A stretch of DNA of 64,000 bases from DASVFB01 sp963815965 (GTDB lineage Bacteria; Actinomycetota; Thermoleophilia; Gaiellales; Gaiellaceae), in NCBI GenBank assembly GCA_963815965.1, contig CAWFIT010000003.1, positions 1 to 64,000 on the forward strand. The letters are read 5' to 3'. The translations under genes and the position numbers were made by a program. The first letter of the stretch is position 1. Each line of letters opens with the position of its first letter. The notes under the pieces were generated by a model. It saw only the letters and a program-made list of their open reading frames with translations. It was not told where the DNA came from and ran no database searches. This document shows, one piece after another, positions 42,431 through 52,510 of this stretch.

Positions 42431-44200
42431 ATGAGGAGGTTCCTCACGGGACCAGGGTTGGTAGCCGCGGCCCTTGCGACAGCAGTGCTCGTCGCGGTGC
42501 CGCTCGCGCTCGCGTTGAATCCGGACACGGAGGTGACGACCGGGAGTCCCGCCTCGCCGTTCTCGCAGAACAAGCAGAACGAGCCCGCCGTCGCGATCGA
42601 CGCGTCACACACGTCCGTGCTCGCTGCCGGCTCAAACGACAACATCGACGAGGAGGCGTGCAACGCGGGCGACGACCGGACGTGTCCGTTCACGCCCAAG
42701 GTCGGTGGCTCGGGCGTCTACTTCTCGTTCACCAGTGGCGACAGCTGGATACAGCCGACATACGTCGGCCTCTCCGCGCGAAACTGTCTCGGAGTCGTTG
42801 GCAACGGCGATCCCGGCTGCACCGCGACTCCGGGTCCGATCGGGACGCTGCCCAAGTACGCAGAGAACGGTCTCGAGTCTGACGGCGATCCTGCGGTCGC
42901 GTTCGGCCCACGTCCTGACTCGAACGGCGTCTTCTCGTGGTCCGCGGGCTCACGGCTCTACTACGGCAACCTGACGTCGAACATCGGGGCCACTCGAAGC
43001 GACCAGGCGTTCAAGGGATTCGAGGCGATCGGCGTCTCGTGGACCGACGACGTGCACGCCGCAGCCGCCGGCGACGCGGATGCGTGGTCTGATCCAGTCC
43101 TCGTCTCGCAGCAGTCTTCGACGACGTTCTCCGACAAGGAGCAGGTCTGGGCGGACAACGCGTCGTCGAGTCCGTTCTTCGGGACGGTGTACGTGTGCTG
43201 GGCGACGTTCGTCGGACAGGAGAAAGGCAACGCCGCACCAGCGCCACTCGACGTCGCTGTCTCGCATGACGGCGGCGAAACGTGGAAGCAGCATCCCGTG
43301 AGCGCCGCTGCGAACAACGGCCAGCGCAATCCGGCCGACGGCTGCACGATTCGCACGGACAGCCACGGAACCGCGTACGTGTTCGGCGTCGGCACGTCGT
43401 CGTCCCAGGGACATCAGGCGTTCGAGCTCATGTCGCGCTCGACGAACGGCGGCACGAGCTGGTCGCCTGCGACGCCTGTCGTCGGCCCGGTCACTCAGCC
43501 GGGACTGTTCGACCCGGTCCTCGGACGGCCGACGATCGACGGCATCGCCGGCGCGCGCAGCGACCTCGCTCCGGCGCCGAGCGTCGACATTGCGAACGGC
43601 GCTCCGACGGGCGCCGATGCGACGAACCGGATCGTGATGACCTACGTGAGCGGTGACATCACCGCGCCGCACGTCTACTTCACCGAGTCGACCGACGGCG
43701 GGAACACGTGGGCGGCGCCCCGCTCGGTCGAGTCCGCGGGCGACCGGGGGCTGTACACCGCGCCGGCGATCTCGCCCAACGGCAGGGACGTGTACGTCGT
43801 CTACAACGCGTTTACGACGCCGTACCGGACCGACACGTCCTCGCCGCGTAACCTCGTCGGCGTCGTCCTGCACGCCGACAGCTCGACGAGTCCGAACACG
43901 GCGACGGGTGCGTTCTCCCAGCTGAACCGAACGGCCGGGGGCGATCCGCGCGGATCGAGCCAGAACGACCTCGAAGGCGAGTTCCTCGGCGACTACGTCT
44001 ACGCGGCGGCGACGAGAACCTACGCTGCGGCGGTCTGGAACGACACGCGTGCTGCGCCGGACTGCCCGGCGATCGACGCCTGGCGGATGTCGCTGCGCGA
44101 CGGGACATCCGTGCCGAGGCCTGCGCCACAGCAGGCTTGTCGGCCCGAGTTCGGCAACTCGGACATCTTCGGCGGCACGTACGCCGATCCGTCGCCGTAG
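42431..44200 (+). CDS. Secreted BNR/Asp-box (sialidase-like) beta-propeller protein
   Basis: A 589-residue exported protein with a signal peptide (GLVAAALATAVLVAVPLALA). Four Asp boxes are visible: TSGDSWIQ, HDGGETWKQ, TNGGTSWSP and TDGGNTWAA, one per propeller blade. The catalytic arginine triad of true sialidases cannot be confirmed, so a carbohydrate-binding or structural propeller is equally possible. The ATG at 42431 is preceded by GGAAGGGG. Confidence 0.8.
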   Translation: MRRFLTGPGLVAAALATAVLVAVPLALALNPDTEVTTGSPASPFSQNKQNEPAVAIDASHTSVLAAGSNDNIDEEACNAGDDRTCPFTPKVGGSGVYFSFTSGDSWIQPTYVGLSARNCLGVVGNGDPGCTATPGPIGTLPKYAENGLESDGDPAVAFGPRPDSNGVFSWSAGSRLYYGNLTSNIGATRSDQAFKGFEAIGVSWTDDVHAAAAGDADAWSDPVLVSQQSSTTFSDKEQVWADNASSSPFFGTVYVCWATFVGQEKGNAAPAPLDVAVSHDGGETWKQHPVSAAANNGQRNPADGCTIRTDSHGTAYVFGVGTSSSQGHQAFELMSRSTNGGTSWSPATPVVGPVTQPGLFDPVLGRPTIDGIAGARSDLAPAPSVDIANGAPTGADATNRIVMTYVSGDITAPHVYFTESTDGGNTWAAPRSVESAGDRGLYTAPAISPNGRDVYVVYNAFTTPYRTDTSSPRNLVGVVLHADSSTSPNTATGAFSQLNRTAGGDPRGSSQNDLEGEFLGDYVYAAATRTYAAAVWNDTRAAPDCPAIDAWRMSLRDGTSVPRPAPQQACRPEFGNSDIFGGTYADPSP

Positions 44201-44220
44201 GCGCTGCGGACCGAATCGCA

Positions 44221-44251
44221 GGAGAGGGCGGCCCAGGTGGCCGCCCGCTCC
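44221..44251. terminator. Hairpin between convergent BNR and histidine kinase genes
   Basis: GGGCGGCC pairs with GGCCGCCC around a short loop, extended by GGAG/CTCC after one mismatch. It lies between two convergent stops. There is no T tract. Confidence 0.5.
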
Positions 44252-44255
44252 CCTG

Positions 44256-45632
44256 TCAGCCTCGCAGCGTGACCTCGAGGGCCGTCCCTGCGCCCGGTGA
44301 CGTCCGCAGGGAGAGGGCAGCTCCGATCGACGCGATGCGCGCACGGATGTTGCGGAGACCCTGGCCGTTTTCCTCCTCGCGTCGGAAGCCTTCGCCGTCG
44401 TCGACGATCGTCACGACGCGGCGGCCTCCGCGTTCCTCGATGCGCACCTCGGCACGTCGGGCGTGTGCGTGCCGCCGGACGTTCGCCAACCCCTCCTGGA
44501 CGATGCGGAAGAGCTCGATCTGCTCGTCGGGGTCGAGATGCATGCGGCGATCGATCTCTAGCTCTACCTCGAGCTCGGCGTCCGCCGTGATCAGCTCGAC
44601 GTAGCGCCGCAGGGCCGCGTCGAACGGCGCGTTGCCGCTCGCGGAAGAGAGCGCGAGGATGGCAAAGCGCGCCTCCTGCTGCGCCGCCGCGGCAGCATGC
44701 TTGATCTTCGGGCCGAGCTCCGCGGCAGAGCCGCCTTGCTCCAGCATGGTCGCGTGCGTCGCGACCGCGAACAGGTACTGCGCGAGCCCGTCGTGGATCT
44801 CGCGTGCAAGCCGCGCGCGTTCGTCGGCGACGGCGCGCCCGAACTCCGCCGCCTTGATCGCGCGCCATACGCCCACGCAAAAAACGCCGTAGCCGAGAAC
44901 CCGCAGGAAGTCGCTCGGCGAGACCTCGACGTTTCCCAGCAGCGGCGTGAAGACGAGATGCAGCGACGAGAAGAGCATCAGCGACGCGCCGAATGCCAGC
45001 CAGCGGTCCAGGTCGTCGAGACGTTCGCGATAGCGGAGCCCAAACCCGATGATCGCGGCGAGACAGAGGAACGAGTTCGCCGAATACGCGAACGTGAGCA
45101 CGAACGGCGGCGGCGTGCTCGCGCTGGACGTGAGCGCGGGAAGCGCCGACTCGATCGAGTGCATCACGACCAAGAGGAACGTGAGCTCCAGGACGAGGAA
45201 CGCGAGCCAGTTGCCGAGCGTGCGCCTTGAAGAGGTGACGACCCCGCGTGCAAACGGCGCCGCCGCGATGAGAATCCAGGCGATCAGCCGCGAGACGATG
45301 CCGGTCCACGCTTCGGCGCGGGTCAGGTTCTGCTCGGCGATGGACGGCGCGAGACCGAACGCCGCCGTCGAAACGGCCGACACGGCGAAGCCGAGGCAGA
45401 GGAGAAGGTCGAACCGCCGTCGCTCCGTCGTGAAGCGGGCGCCGGCGAGCAGCGCGACAAGGCCCGCGGCGAGTGCCCCGGCGGTCTGCAACACGAGCTT
45501 GAGGTGAGGCAGCGTGTAAGTCGAGCCCGCCTGCGAACGCACGAGCAGGAGCGCAAGGGCTCCGCCGAGCAGCGCCAGCAGGAGCGCTTCGTCGAGCAGC
45601 CAGGTCTGGTAGGCGTCGCGTTTGCGCCGCAT
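44256..45632 (-). CDS. NarL-type sensor histidine kinase with eight membrane helices
   Basis: A 458-residue HisKA_3 kinase. The N-terminal ~260 residues hold about eight hydrophobic helices and no recognisable ligand domain. The phospho-acceptor is in RLAREIHDGLAQYL. The ATP-binding domain has QEGLANVRRHAHA, VTIVDDGEGF and GQGLRNIRARI. The ATG at 45632 has AAGAG upstream; a GTG at 45650 is possible. It is divergent from its cognate regulator with a 32-bp gap. The signal is unknown, probably membrane stress or a lipophilic ligand. Confidence 0.92.
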   Translation of the reverse strand: MRRKRDAYQTWLLDEALLLALLGGALALLLVRSQAGSTYTLPHLKLVLQTAGALAAGLVALLAGARFTTERRRFDLLLCLGFAVSAVSTAAFGLAPSIAEQNLTRAEAWTGIVSRLIAWILIAAAPFARGVVTSSRRTLGNWLAFLVLELTFLLVVMHSIESALPALTSSASTPPPFVLTFAYSANSFLCLAAIIGFGLRYRERLDDLDRWLAFGASLMLFSSLHLVFTPLLGNVEVSPSDFLRVLGYGVFCVGVWRAIKAAEFGRAVADERARLAREIHDGLAQYLFAVATHATMLEQGGSAAELGPKIKHAAAAAQQEARFAILALSSASGNAPFDAALRRYVELITADAELEVELEIDRRMHLDPDEQIELFRIVQEGLANVRRHAHARRAEVRIEERGGRRVVTIVDDGEGFRREEENGQGLRNIRARIASIGAALSLRTSPGAGTALEVTLRG

Positions 45633-45664
45633 ATCGCTCTTTGTCGGCACGAATACGCGAACCT

Positions 45665-46315
45665 ATGAGCGTGGCCACGATCCTCATCGTCGACGACCAT
45701 CCGCTCACGCGCGAAGCGCTCGCGGCGCTACTCGAGCAGAACGGGTTCGAGGTGGCAGGTCAGGCTGCAGACGGGGAGACGGCCGTCCGCCAGGCCGGCG
45801 AGCTTGGCCCAGATCTCATCCTGCTCGACCTCTCGATGCCGGGGATGAACGGGCTCGAAGCGCTGCCGCAGCTTCGCGCCGCGGCCCCCGCCGCGGAGGT
45901 CGTCGTGCTCACTGCATCGGGCACGGAAGAGAACCTCCTCGGCGCCATTCGCGGCGGTGCCGCCGGCTACCTCCTGAAGAGCGAGCCGCCCGAGCGGATC
46001 GTCGAGTTTCTGCGCGGCGTCGCACGCGGCGAAGCTGCGCTCTCGGGCTCGGTCGCGCGGCGGCTGCTCGAGACGGTGCGCGAAACCGGCGGCCGCGAGA
46101 CCGGCATTCCCGACTCGATCGCTGCCGCGCTGACCGCGCGCGAGGTGGAGATCCTCTTGCTGTTGGACGACCGGCTCGAGACCGACGAGATCGCCAAGCG
46201 CCTGTTCATCTCAGAGCACACGGTGCGCTCGCACGTGAAGAGCATCCTGCGCAAGCTCGACGTCTCCTCGCGTCGCGATGCTGTCGAGAAGCTCGCCGCG
46301 GCTCGCCGCCTTTGA
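45665..46315 (+). CDS. NarL/FixJ-family response regulator
   Basis: A 216-residue regulator: receiver with DDHP, phospho-acceptor D55 in LILLDLSMPG, VVLTASG and YLLKSE; then a LuxR-type HTH (LTAREVEILLLLDDRLETDE, IAKRLFISEHTVRSHVKSIL, RKLDVSSRRDAVE). The ATG at 45665 lies 32 bp from the divergent kinase start, so the pair is probably autoregulated from this gap. Confidence 0.95.
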   Translation: MSVATILIVDDHPLTREALAALLEQNGFEVAGQAADGETAVRQAGELGPDLILLDLSMPGMNGLEALPQLRAAAPAAEVVVLTASGTEENLLGAIRGGAAGYLLKSEPPERIVEFLRGVARGEAALSGSVARRLLETVRETGGRETGIPDSIAAALTAREVEILLLLDDRLETDEIAKRLFISEHTVRSHVKSILRKLDVSSRRDAVEKLAAARRL

Positions 46316-46339
46316 GTTCCCCACGAGTGGCCGTTTTGT

Positions 46340-47224
46340 TTAGGCGAAGCCTTCGAGCGCCGCGCGGACGAGGCCGGGCAGCGTCTCGAGGTTGTAACCG
46401 CCCTCGAGCACCGCGGCGGTGCGTGGGGCGAGCGAGGCACACCGCTGCGCGAGCTCGCGGAAGCCGGACTCCGTGACGCGCATTCCGGCCAGCGGATCGG
46501 CTTCGTGCGCGTCGAAGCCGGCCGAGACGAGTAGGAGCTCCGGCTCGAATGCCTCGACGCGCGGACCGACCACGTGATCGAACGCGTGCATGTACTTCTC
46601 GTCGTCACAGCCCGCGGACATCGGAACGTTCAGCGTCGTGTCGCGTTGCTCTTGCGGACCGCCTGAGCCAGGATAGAACGGCCACTGATGCAGCGATGCG
46701 AAGAACACGCTGTCGTCGTCCCAGAAGATGTCCTGCGATCCGTTGCCGTGATGCACGTCGAAGTCGACGATCGCGACGCGCTCCGCACCCGCCGCTTGTG
46801 CTGCGCGCGCGGCGATCGCGACGTTGTTGAAGAAGCAGAAGCCCATCGCCCGGTCCGCAGGCGCGTGGTGACCCGGCGGCCGCACGAGCGCAAAGCCGTC
46901 GTTCGCCGTCGCCTCGATCGACGTTCCGGCGGCGAGCAGCGCAGCCTCGTACGTCGTCTCGGAAGCGGGCGTATCCGAATCGAGCCACGTCGGCGACGTG
47001 ATGCTGCGGACGAGCTCGACGTACGCTGCCGTGTGGCAGCGGAGGACCTCCTCCTCGGTCGCGCGTCGTCCCTCCGTCCAGGCGAATGCTTCGAGCAGCG
47101 CGCCGAGGCGCTCAGGCCGCTCCGGGTGATGGCCCGTCGGATGCAGGTCCGCGAGCCGCGCGTGGCTGTAGACGTCTATTGCGCCCTCGCCGCGAGCCGC
47201 TCGGCGAGCTGGTTCAGCCCCCAC
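46340..47224 (-). CDS. Histone deacetylase-family (AcuC-like) amidohydrolase
   Basis: An arginase/deacetylase-fold Zn enzyme of about 280-294 residues: HPTGHHPERPERL, LVRPPGHHAPADRAMGFCFFNN, IVDFDVHHGNGSQDIF with metal ligands Asp and His, and LLLVSAGFDAHEADPLAG. Bacterial members remove acetyl groups from acetyl-CoA synthetase or acetylpolyamines. The natural N-terminus would be DVYSHARL, where the only start-like codon is ATA, overlapping the upstream stop as ATAG. The nearest canonical start is GTG 47224, 15 codons earlier inside the exonuclease gene. Confidence 0.9.
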   Translation of the reverse strand: MGAEPARRAARGEGAIDVYSHARLADLHPTGHHPERPERLGALLEAFAWTEGRRATEEEVLRCHTAAYVELVRSITSPTWLDSDTPASETTYEAALLAAGTSIEATANDGFALVRPPGHHAPADRAMGFCFFNNVAIAARAAQAAGAERVAIVDFDVHHGNGSQDIFWDDDSVFFASLHQWPFYPGSGGPQEQRDTTLNVPMSAGCDDEKYMHAFDHVVGPRVEAFEPELLLVSAGFDAHEADPLAGMRVTESGFRELAQRCASLAPRTAAVLEGGYNLETLPGLVRAALEGFA

Positions 47225-47991
47225 GAGCGGGCGAGCTCGGCGCCGCCTTCCCAGTCGGGATCGGCGTCGGGTATCTCCGGCAGCGGCGCGGCCGGATCCA
47301 TCGCGGCGATCTTGCGGTAGAGGCGCAGCTCGTCCGCCTGCGCCGAGAAGCGACCCTCGGCAAGCATCGCGTCCAGCGAGTCGTACTGCTTCAGCAGGCT
47401 GGCTGCGGTCTTGGGGCCGACGCCCTTCGCGCCGGGGAGCTTGTCGGAAGGGTCGCCGCGAAGGGCGATGAAGTCGGGCACCTGCCGCGGCTCGACGCCG
47501 TACCGCTCGCGTACCTCGTCGGGCCCGATGCGTGCGATCTCGCTGACGCCGCGCACGGGGTGGAGAACCGTCGTCCGGTCGCTCACGAGTTGAAAGGCGT
47601 CGCGGTCGCCGCTCGCGACGAGCACCGTTCCGCCGCGCGCCTCCTCGAATGCGACGGCAGCCGCGAGGAAATCGTCCGCCTCGTAGCCGGGAGCTTTCGC
47701 GACCGGGAAGGAGAGCGCCGCGCACAGCTGCGGCAACATCGCCAGCTGCTCCAGAAGGGACGCGTCGAACTCGCGCCCCGACTGATAGGCCGCAAACGCC
47801 TCGTGCCGGTAGGTCGGCACCTCGAGCGTGTCCCAGGCGGCGAGCACGGCGCGCGGCTGTTCCTGTTCCCACAGTCGCGTGATCATGTTCGTGAAGCCGA
47901 CGACCGCGTTTCGGTTTATCGACTTCGGCAGCGCGTGGTACGCGCGATGCGCGAACGAGTCGCCGTCGACTGCCAGGAGAGGGGCGCTCAC
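47176..47991 (-). CDS. 5'-3' exonuclease (DNA polymerase I N-terminal domain type)
   Basis: A 271-residue stand-alone flap-type nuclease: LLAVDGDSFAHRAYHALP, the metal-binding GYEADDFLAAAV and ASGDRDAFQLV, and the helix-3-turn-helix DFIALRGDPSDKLPGAKGVGPKTA. It would process Okazaki fragments or repair flaps. The GTG at 47991 overlaps the stop of the acyltransferase gene upstream as GTGA. Confidence 0.93.
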   Translation of the reverse strand: MSAPLLAVDGDSFAHRAYHALPKSINRNAVVGFTNMITRLWEQEQPRAVLAAWDTLEVPTYRHEAFAAYQSGREFDASLLEQLAMLPQLCAALSFPVAKAPGYEADDFLAAAVAFEEARGGTVLVASGDRDAFQLVSDRTTVLHPVRGVSEIARIGPDEVRERYGVEPRQVPDFIALRGDPSDKLPGAKGVGPKTAASLLKQYDSLDAMLAEGRFSAQADELRLYRKIAAMDPAAPLPEIPDADPDWEGGAELARSWGLNQLAERLAARAQ

Positions 47992-48578
47992 AGTGTTTCG
48001 TGCAGCCTCTCGATGTCGCGCATCAGCCTTTCGGTCGCCGCCTGTGCATCCTCGCCCGGCTCGAACGGCTCACCATACGCGACCTTCCACCGCGCGACCC
48101 GCGACAGCCGATCCGTTCCGCTGATCGCGGCAGGCACGAGCGGTGCGCCGGCGAGCTGCGCTATCCGGGCGGCGCCGCTATGCGGCCGCGCTTGCCACTT
48201 CTTCCGCACTCCTTTCTTCTGTCTCGTGCCCTCGGGGAACATGACGACGATCTCCCCGGCGCGCACCAACTCCACCGCTCTGCCGATTGCCTCCGCGTCG
48301 CCGGTGCCCCGCCGCACCTTGAACGCGCCGCCGGCGTCGAGGACAAGGGACAGCGGCCACCAGTACAGCTCCGACTTGGCCATGAAGCGCAGCCATCGTC
48401 GCGGGAAGAGTGGGATTCCGAGCGGCCAGGGGTCCAGATTGGACGCGTGATTCGCGGCGAGGACGAAGCCGCCGGAGGGCACGCGCTCGAGCCCGTTGAC
48501 CTCGAGTCGAAACAGGCCGCGAACAAAAGGAATCGACAAGAAGGCGATCAGCCCGTAGATCCTCGAAGGCCGCGACAT
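47988..48578 (-). CDS. 1-acyl-sn-glycerol-3-phosphate acyltransferase (PlsC-like)
   Basis: A 196-residue membrane-associated acyltransferase. The catalytic NHx4D motif is NHASNLDP, and FPEGTRQKKG is the glycerol-phosphate motif. Two N-terminal hydrophobic segments suit membrane association. It makes phosphatidic acid from lysophosphatidic acid and acyl-CoA or acyl-ACP. It is divergent from topA, with 37 bp between the start codons. Confidence 0.9.
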   Translation of the reverse strand: MSRPSRIYGLIAFLSIPFVRGLFRLEVNGLERVPSGGFVLAANHASNLDPWPLGIPLFPRRWLRFMAKSELYWWPLSLVLDAGGAFKVRRGTGDAEAIGRAVELVRAGEIVVMFPEGTRQKKGVRKKWQARPHSGAARIAQLAGAPLVPAAISGTDRLSRVARWKVAYGEPFEPGEDAQAATERLMRDIERLHETL

Positions 48579-48603
48579 CTCTGGCGCATAATCGTGCCTC
48601 CGC

Positions 48604-48609
48604 TACCCT
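48604..48609 (+). promoter_or_regulatory. -10 hexamer TACCCT for topA
   Basis: TACCCT, CGTGCC, then the GTG at 48616. This is the same 6-nt leaderless spacing. Confidence 0.45.
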
Positions 48610-48615
48610 CGTGCC

Positions 48616-51166
48616 GTGTCAAAACGCCTCGTCATCGTCGAATCGCCTGCAAAGGCACGGACGATCAAGGGCTTTCTCGGTCCCGAGTTCGACGTCGAAT
48701 CGAGCATCGGGCACATCCGCGATCTTCCCGAGCGCGCCGCCGACGTGCCCGCCAAATACAAGAAGGAACCGTGGGCCCGTCTCGGCGTCAACGTCGAGAA
48801 CGACTTCGAGCCGCTGTACGTCATCGACTCCGAGAAGAAGCAGCGCGTCGCCGATCTGAAGAAGCTTCTGAACCAGGCCGACGAGCTGCTACTCGCGACG
48901 GACGAGGACCGCGAGGGCGAGGCGATCGCATGGCATCTGTCCGAGGTGCTGAAGCCGAAGGTGCCGGCGCGTCGCATGGTCTTCCATGAGATAACGCGCG
49001 ACGCGATCGAGCGTGCGCTGCTCGAGACCCGAGACATCGACGCGCGGCTCGTCGACGCGCAAGAGACCCGGCGGATCCTCGACCGCCTCTACGGCTACGA
49101 GGTATCGCCGGTCCTCTGGAAGAAGATCATGCCGCGGCTTTCGGCCGGGCGCGTGCAGTCCGTTGCGACGCGCCTGGTCGTCGAGCGCGAGCGCGCGCGG
49201 AGGGCATTCGTCGCCGCCGAGTACTGGGACATCGAGGGAACATTCGTGCCCGGGCCGTTCGCTGCGCGGCTGGTCTCAGTCGACGGCAAACGCGTGGCGC
49301 AGGGACGCGACTTCGACTCCCAGGGTGTGCTCGCGGAGGGCGCCGTTCGTCTGGAAGAGCAGCGAGCGCGAGCGCTGGCCACGGCGCTCGACGGCTCCGA
49401 GTTCGCTGGTCCGGAGCGTCGAGGAGAAGCCGTACACGCGCCGTCCCGCGCCGCCGTTCATGACGTCGACGCTGCAGCAGGAGGCGAGTCGCAAGCTCCG
49501 CTTCACGTCGCAGACGACGATGCGTGTGGCCCAGCGCCTGTACGAGAACGGCTACATCACGTACATGCGCACCGACTCGACGACGCTTGCCGAGTCCGCG
49601 CTGGCCGCGGCGCGCGACCAGGCGCGCGAGCTGTACGGGCGCGAGTACGTCCCGGAGAAGGCGCGGCACTACGACCGCAAAGTGAAGAACGCCCAGGAGG
49701 CGCACGAGGCGATTCGTCCAGCCGGGGACCACTTCCGCACTCCGCAAGAACTACAAGGAGAGCTATCGCGCGACGAGCAAGCGCTGTACGACCTGATCTG
49801 GAAGCGCACGATCGCGTCGCAGATGAAGGACGCGACAGGGTCCACCGTCTCGGTGCGGCTCGGCGCGCGTGCGTCGAGCGGCGAGGACGCGGAGTTCGGC
49901 GCCTCCGGGACGACGATCACGTTCCGCGGTTTTCTCGCCGCATACGAGGAGGGCCGCGACGAAGCGGTTCAGACAGGCGACGAGGAGCGTCTGCTGCCGC
50001 CGATGAGCGAGGGCGACCGCCTCGAGGCGCAACAGCTCGAGCCGCAGGGTCACACGACGACGCCGCCCGCGCGCTACACGGAGGCGACGCTCGTCCGCGC
50101 CCTCGAGGAGCGCGGGATCGGGCGGCCGTCGACCTACGCCTCGATCCTGAGCACGATCCTCGACCGCGGGTACGTCTTCAAGCGCGGCACCGCCCTCGTC
50201 CCGTCCTTTCTCGCCTTTTCGGTGGTCGCGCTCCTGGAGCAGCACTTCGAGAAGCTCGTCGACTACGACTTCACCGCTCGGATGGAGGACGACCTCGACC
50301 GGATCGCTGAGGGCGAGGAGCATCGCGTCGAGTGGCTGAAGCGCTTCTACTTCGGAAGCGACGGCGACGAGGGTCTACACGACCTCGTCACGCACCGACT
50401 CGGCGACATCGACGCGCGCGAGATCAACTCGATCCCGATCGGAAACGACATCACGCTCCGGATCGGGCGTTACGGCCCTTACCTCGAACGCGAGGACAAG
50501 CGCGTGTCGATCCCCGACAACCTGCCGCCGGACGAGCTGACGCTGGAGCTGGCCGAGGAGCTGCTCGCGAAGCCGAGCGGAGACCAGGAGCTGGGGGTCA
50601 ATTCGGAGACGGGTCGCGCGGTCGTCGCGCGCGAAGGCCGCTACGGGCCGTACGTCGCGGAGTTGCCGCCCGAAGGCTCGGAGGAGAAGCCACGCACCTC
50701 GTCCCTCTTCAAGTCGATGTCCCTGGAGACCGTGACGCTCGAGGAGGCGCTCCGCCTGCTCTCGCTGCCGCGGACGCTGGGCGACGCCGAGAGCGAAGAG
50801 GTTACGGCCCAGAACGGCCGCTACGGCCCGTACGTACAGAAAGGAAAGGAGACGCGCTCGCTCGAGAGCGAGGAGCAGCTCTTCACGATCACGCTCGAAG
50901 AGGCGCTGGCGCTGCTCTCCAAGCCGAAGGAGCGCCGCCGGCGTGGCCAGGCTGCCGGCCCGCTCCGGGAGATCGGGCCGGATTCCCTCTCGGGCAAGAA
51001 GATCGTCGTCCGGAGCGGTCGTTTCGGCCCGTACGTGACCGACGGGGAGACGAACGCCAGCCTCCGCCGCGGCGACGACCCGGAGACGGTGACCCTGGAG
51101 CGAGCGACCGAGCTCCTGGCCGAGCGGCGCGCGAAAGGCCCGGCTGAGCGCCGAAAACGCGCTTAA
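48616..51166 (+). CDS. topA: DNA topoisomerase I, one frameshift
   Basis: A type IA topoisomerase that relaxes negative supercoils. The toprim domain has VIVESPAKARTIKGFLG and LLLATDEDREGEAIAWHL. The catalytic tyrosine is in GYITYMRTDSTTL. The C-terminus carries four GR(Y/F)GPY-type repeats, typical of actinobacteria and related phyla, ending in a basic tail. The start is GTG 48616. The frame breaks at 49408-49409; removing one G restores EFAVRSVEEKPYTRRPAPPF. With this fix the protein is about 849 residues, a normal length. Confidence 0.93.
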
Positions 51167-51197
51167 CCCATTCGCAAGCGCCCTTAATACTCCACAA

Positions 51198-51215
51198 ACC
51201 TTTTTCTGAAAAGGT
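51198..51215 (+). terminator. Small hairpin after topA
   Basis: ACCTTTT pairs with AAAAGGT around TCTG, 32 bp after the topA stop. A T-run inside the arm could allow weak termination. Confidence 0.35.
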
Positions 51216-51290
51216 CGTCTTGACGTAATAGGGAGCCTCGGTGGGGTCAATCCGCCGCGGCCTCGATCCGCGAACGACGAAATACTGAGC

Positions 51291-51325
51291 CTGGAATCGA
51301 CGTTCCAGCCGGTGTGGCTACCGGC
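51291..51325 (+). other. Two adjacent dyads in the topA-sigA gap
   Basis: CTGGAA/TTCCAG (51291-51308) and GCCGGT/ACCGGC (51308-51325) each enclose six bases and abut directly. They lie 90-120 bp before sigA and just upstream of a TACAGT (51351-51356) that could be its -10. They could be operators or a structured leader. The rest of the 248-bp gap shows no gene. Confidence 0.35.
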
Positions 51326-51414
51326 ACTGGCCCCGCCAGGAGATCACGTCTACAGTGAGAAGGTTTGGAGTTCCCCGCGAAGCCAAGAGCACCCGAAAGG
51401 ACTGAACCGACCAC

Positions 51415-52488
51415 TTGACGCAGAATCAGCTTCACGAGTTGCTCGAGAGCGACAGCGCACGCTCCCTCGTCGAGAACGCCGAGGAGCGGGGCTTTATCGA
51501 GCAGGCCGATTTCGAGGCCTTCACGCTAGAGCACGACCTCAACGACGACGAGGTCGAGCAGTTGACGCGCGAGCTCGAGACGATCGGGTTCGACGTCGGC
51601 CCGCCCGTCGCTGCGGAAGAGAAGGAGAAGGTTCCGGTGCCCAAGGTCAACCTCGAGATCAACGAGGTCGGCGGCGCGGCGGACAGCCTCCAGCTCTTCC
51701 TCGCCGACGTCGGTCGCCACAAGCTGCTGACCGCCCACGAGGAGGTCGTCCTCGCGAAGGCGATCGAGCGCGGCGACGAGCGTGCCAAGCGGCGCATGAT
51801 CGAGTCGAACCTGCGCCTGGTCGTTTCGATCGCCAAGGGCTACCGGGGCCTCGGCGTCCCGTTCCTCGATCTGATCCAGGAAGGCACGCTCGGTCTGAAC
51901 CGGGCCGTCGAGAAGTTCGACTGGCGCCGCGGGTACAAGTTCTCGACGTACGCCACATGGTGGATCCGCCAGTCCGTTCAGCGCGCGGTTGCAAATCACG
52001 CGCGCACGATTCGCGTGCCAGTGCACGTCGTCGAGCGGCAGCAGAAGCTTTCTCGCGCCGCGCGCCGGCTCGAGGTCGAGCTAGGCCGCGAGGCGACGAA
52101 GGAAGAGCTGGCGGAGGCGACGGGCCTGCCGATCCAGCACGTCGACGAGGCGCTAGGCGCCGCGCAGGCGTCTGTCTCGCTGAACCAGACCGTCGGCTCG
52201 GACGACGAAGGTGAGCTCGGCGACCTGTTCGCGGACCGCGAAGCCGTCGACCCGTTCGACGAGGCCGAGGAGTCGCTGCGCCGGCAGGGCGTGCGCAAGG
52301 CGCTCGACGCGCTCCCCGAGCGGGAGCGGCGCATCCTCGAGCTGCGGTTCGGGTTCGAGGGTGAGCCGTGGACGCTCGAGGCGATCGGGCACGAGCTCGA
52401 CCTGACCCGCGAGAGGGTGAGGCAGCTGGAGGGCCAGGCGCTCGCGCGTCTAGCGGCCCTCCGCGACATGATCTCCATCGCCGCCTAG
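51415..52488 (+). CDS. sigA: Primary RNA polymerase sigma factor (RpoD/SigA)
   Basis: A 357-residue group 1/2 sigma-70. The N-terminal ~60 residues resemble the acidic region 1.1. The core is LQLFLADVGRHKLLTAHEE (1.2), SIAKGYRGLGVPFLDLIQEG (2.1-2.2), YKFSTYATWWIRQSVQRAV (2.3-2.4) and region 4 with LEAIGHELDLTRERVRQLEG. The start is TTG 51415. The short N-terminus is unlike Mycobacterium SigA. It could be a group 2 paralogue, but region 2.4 is canonical. Confidence 0.93.
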   Translation: MTQNQLHELLESDSARSLVENAEERGFIEQADFEAFTLEHDLNDDEVEQLTRELETIGFDVGPPVAAEEKEKVPVPKVNLEINEVGGAADSLQLFLADVGRHKLLTAHEEVVLAKAIERGDERAKRRMIESNLRLVVSIAKGYRGLGVPFLDLIQEGTLGLNRAVEKFDWRRGYKFSTYATWWIRQSVQRAVANHARTIRVPVHVVERQQKLSRAARRLEVELGREATKEELAEATGLPIQHVDEALGAAQASVSLNQTVGSDDEGELGDLFADREAVDPFDEAEESLRRQGVRKALDALPERERRILELRFGFEGEPWTLEAIGHELDLTRERVRQLEGQALARLAALRDMISIAA

Positions 52489-52510
52489 TCGCGGCGAAGG
52501 CGGTATCGGA

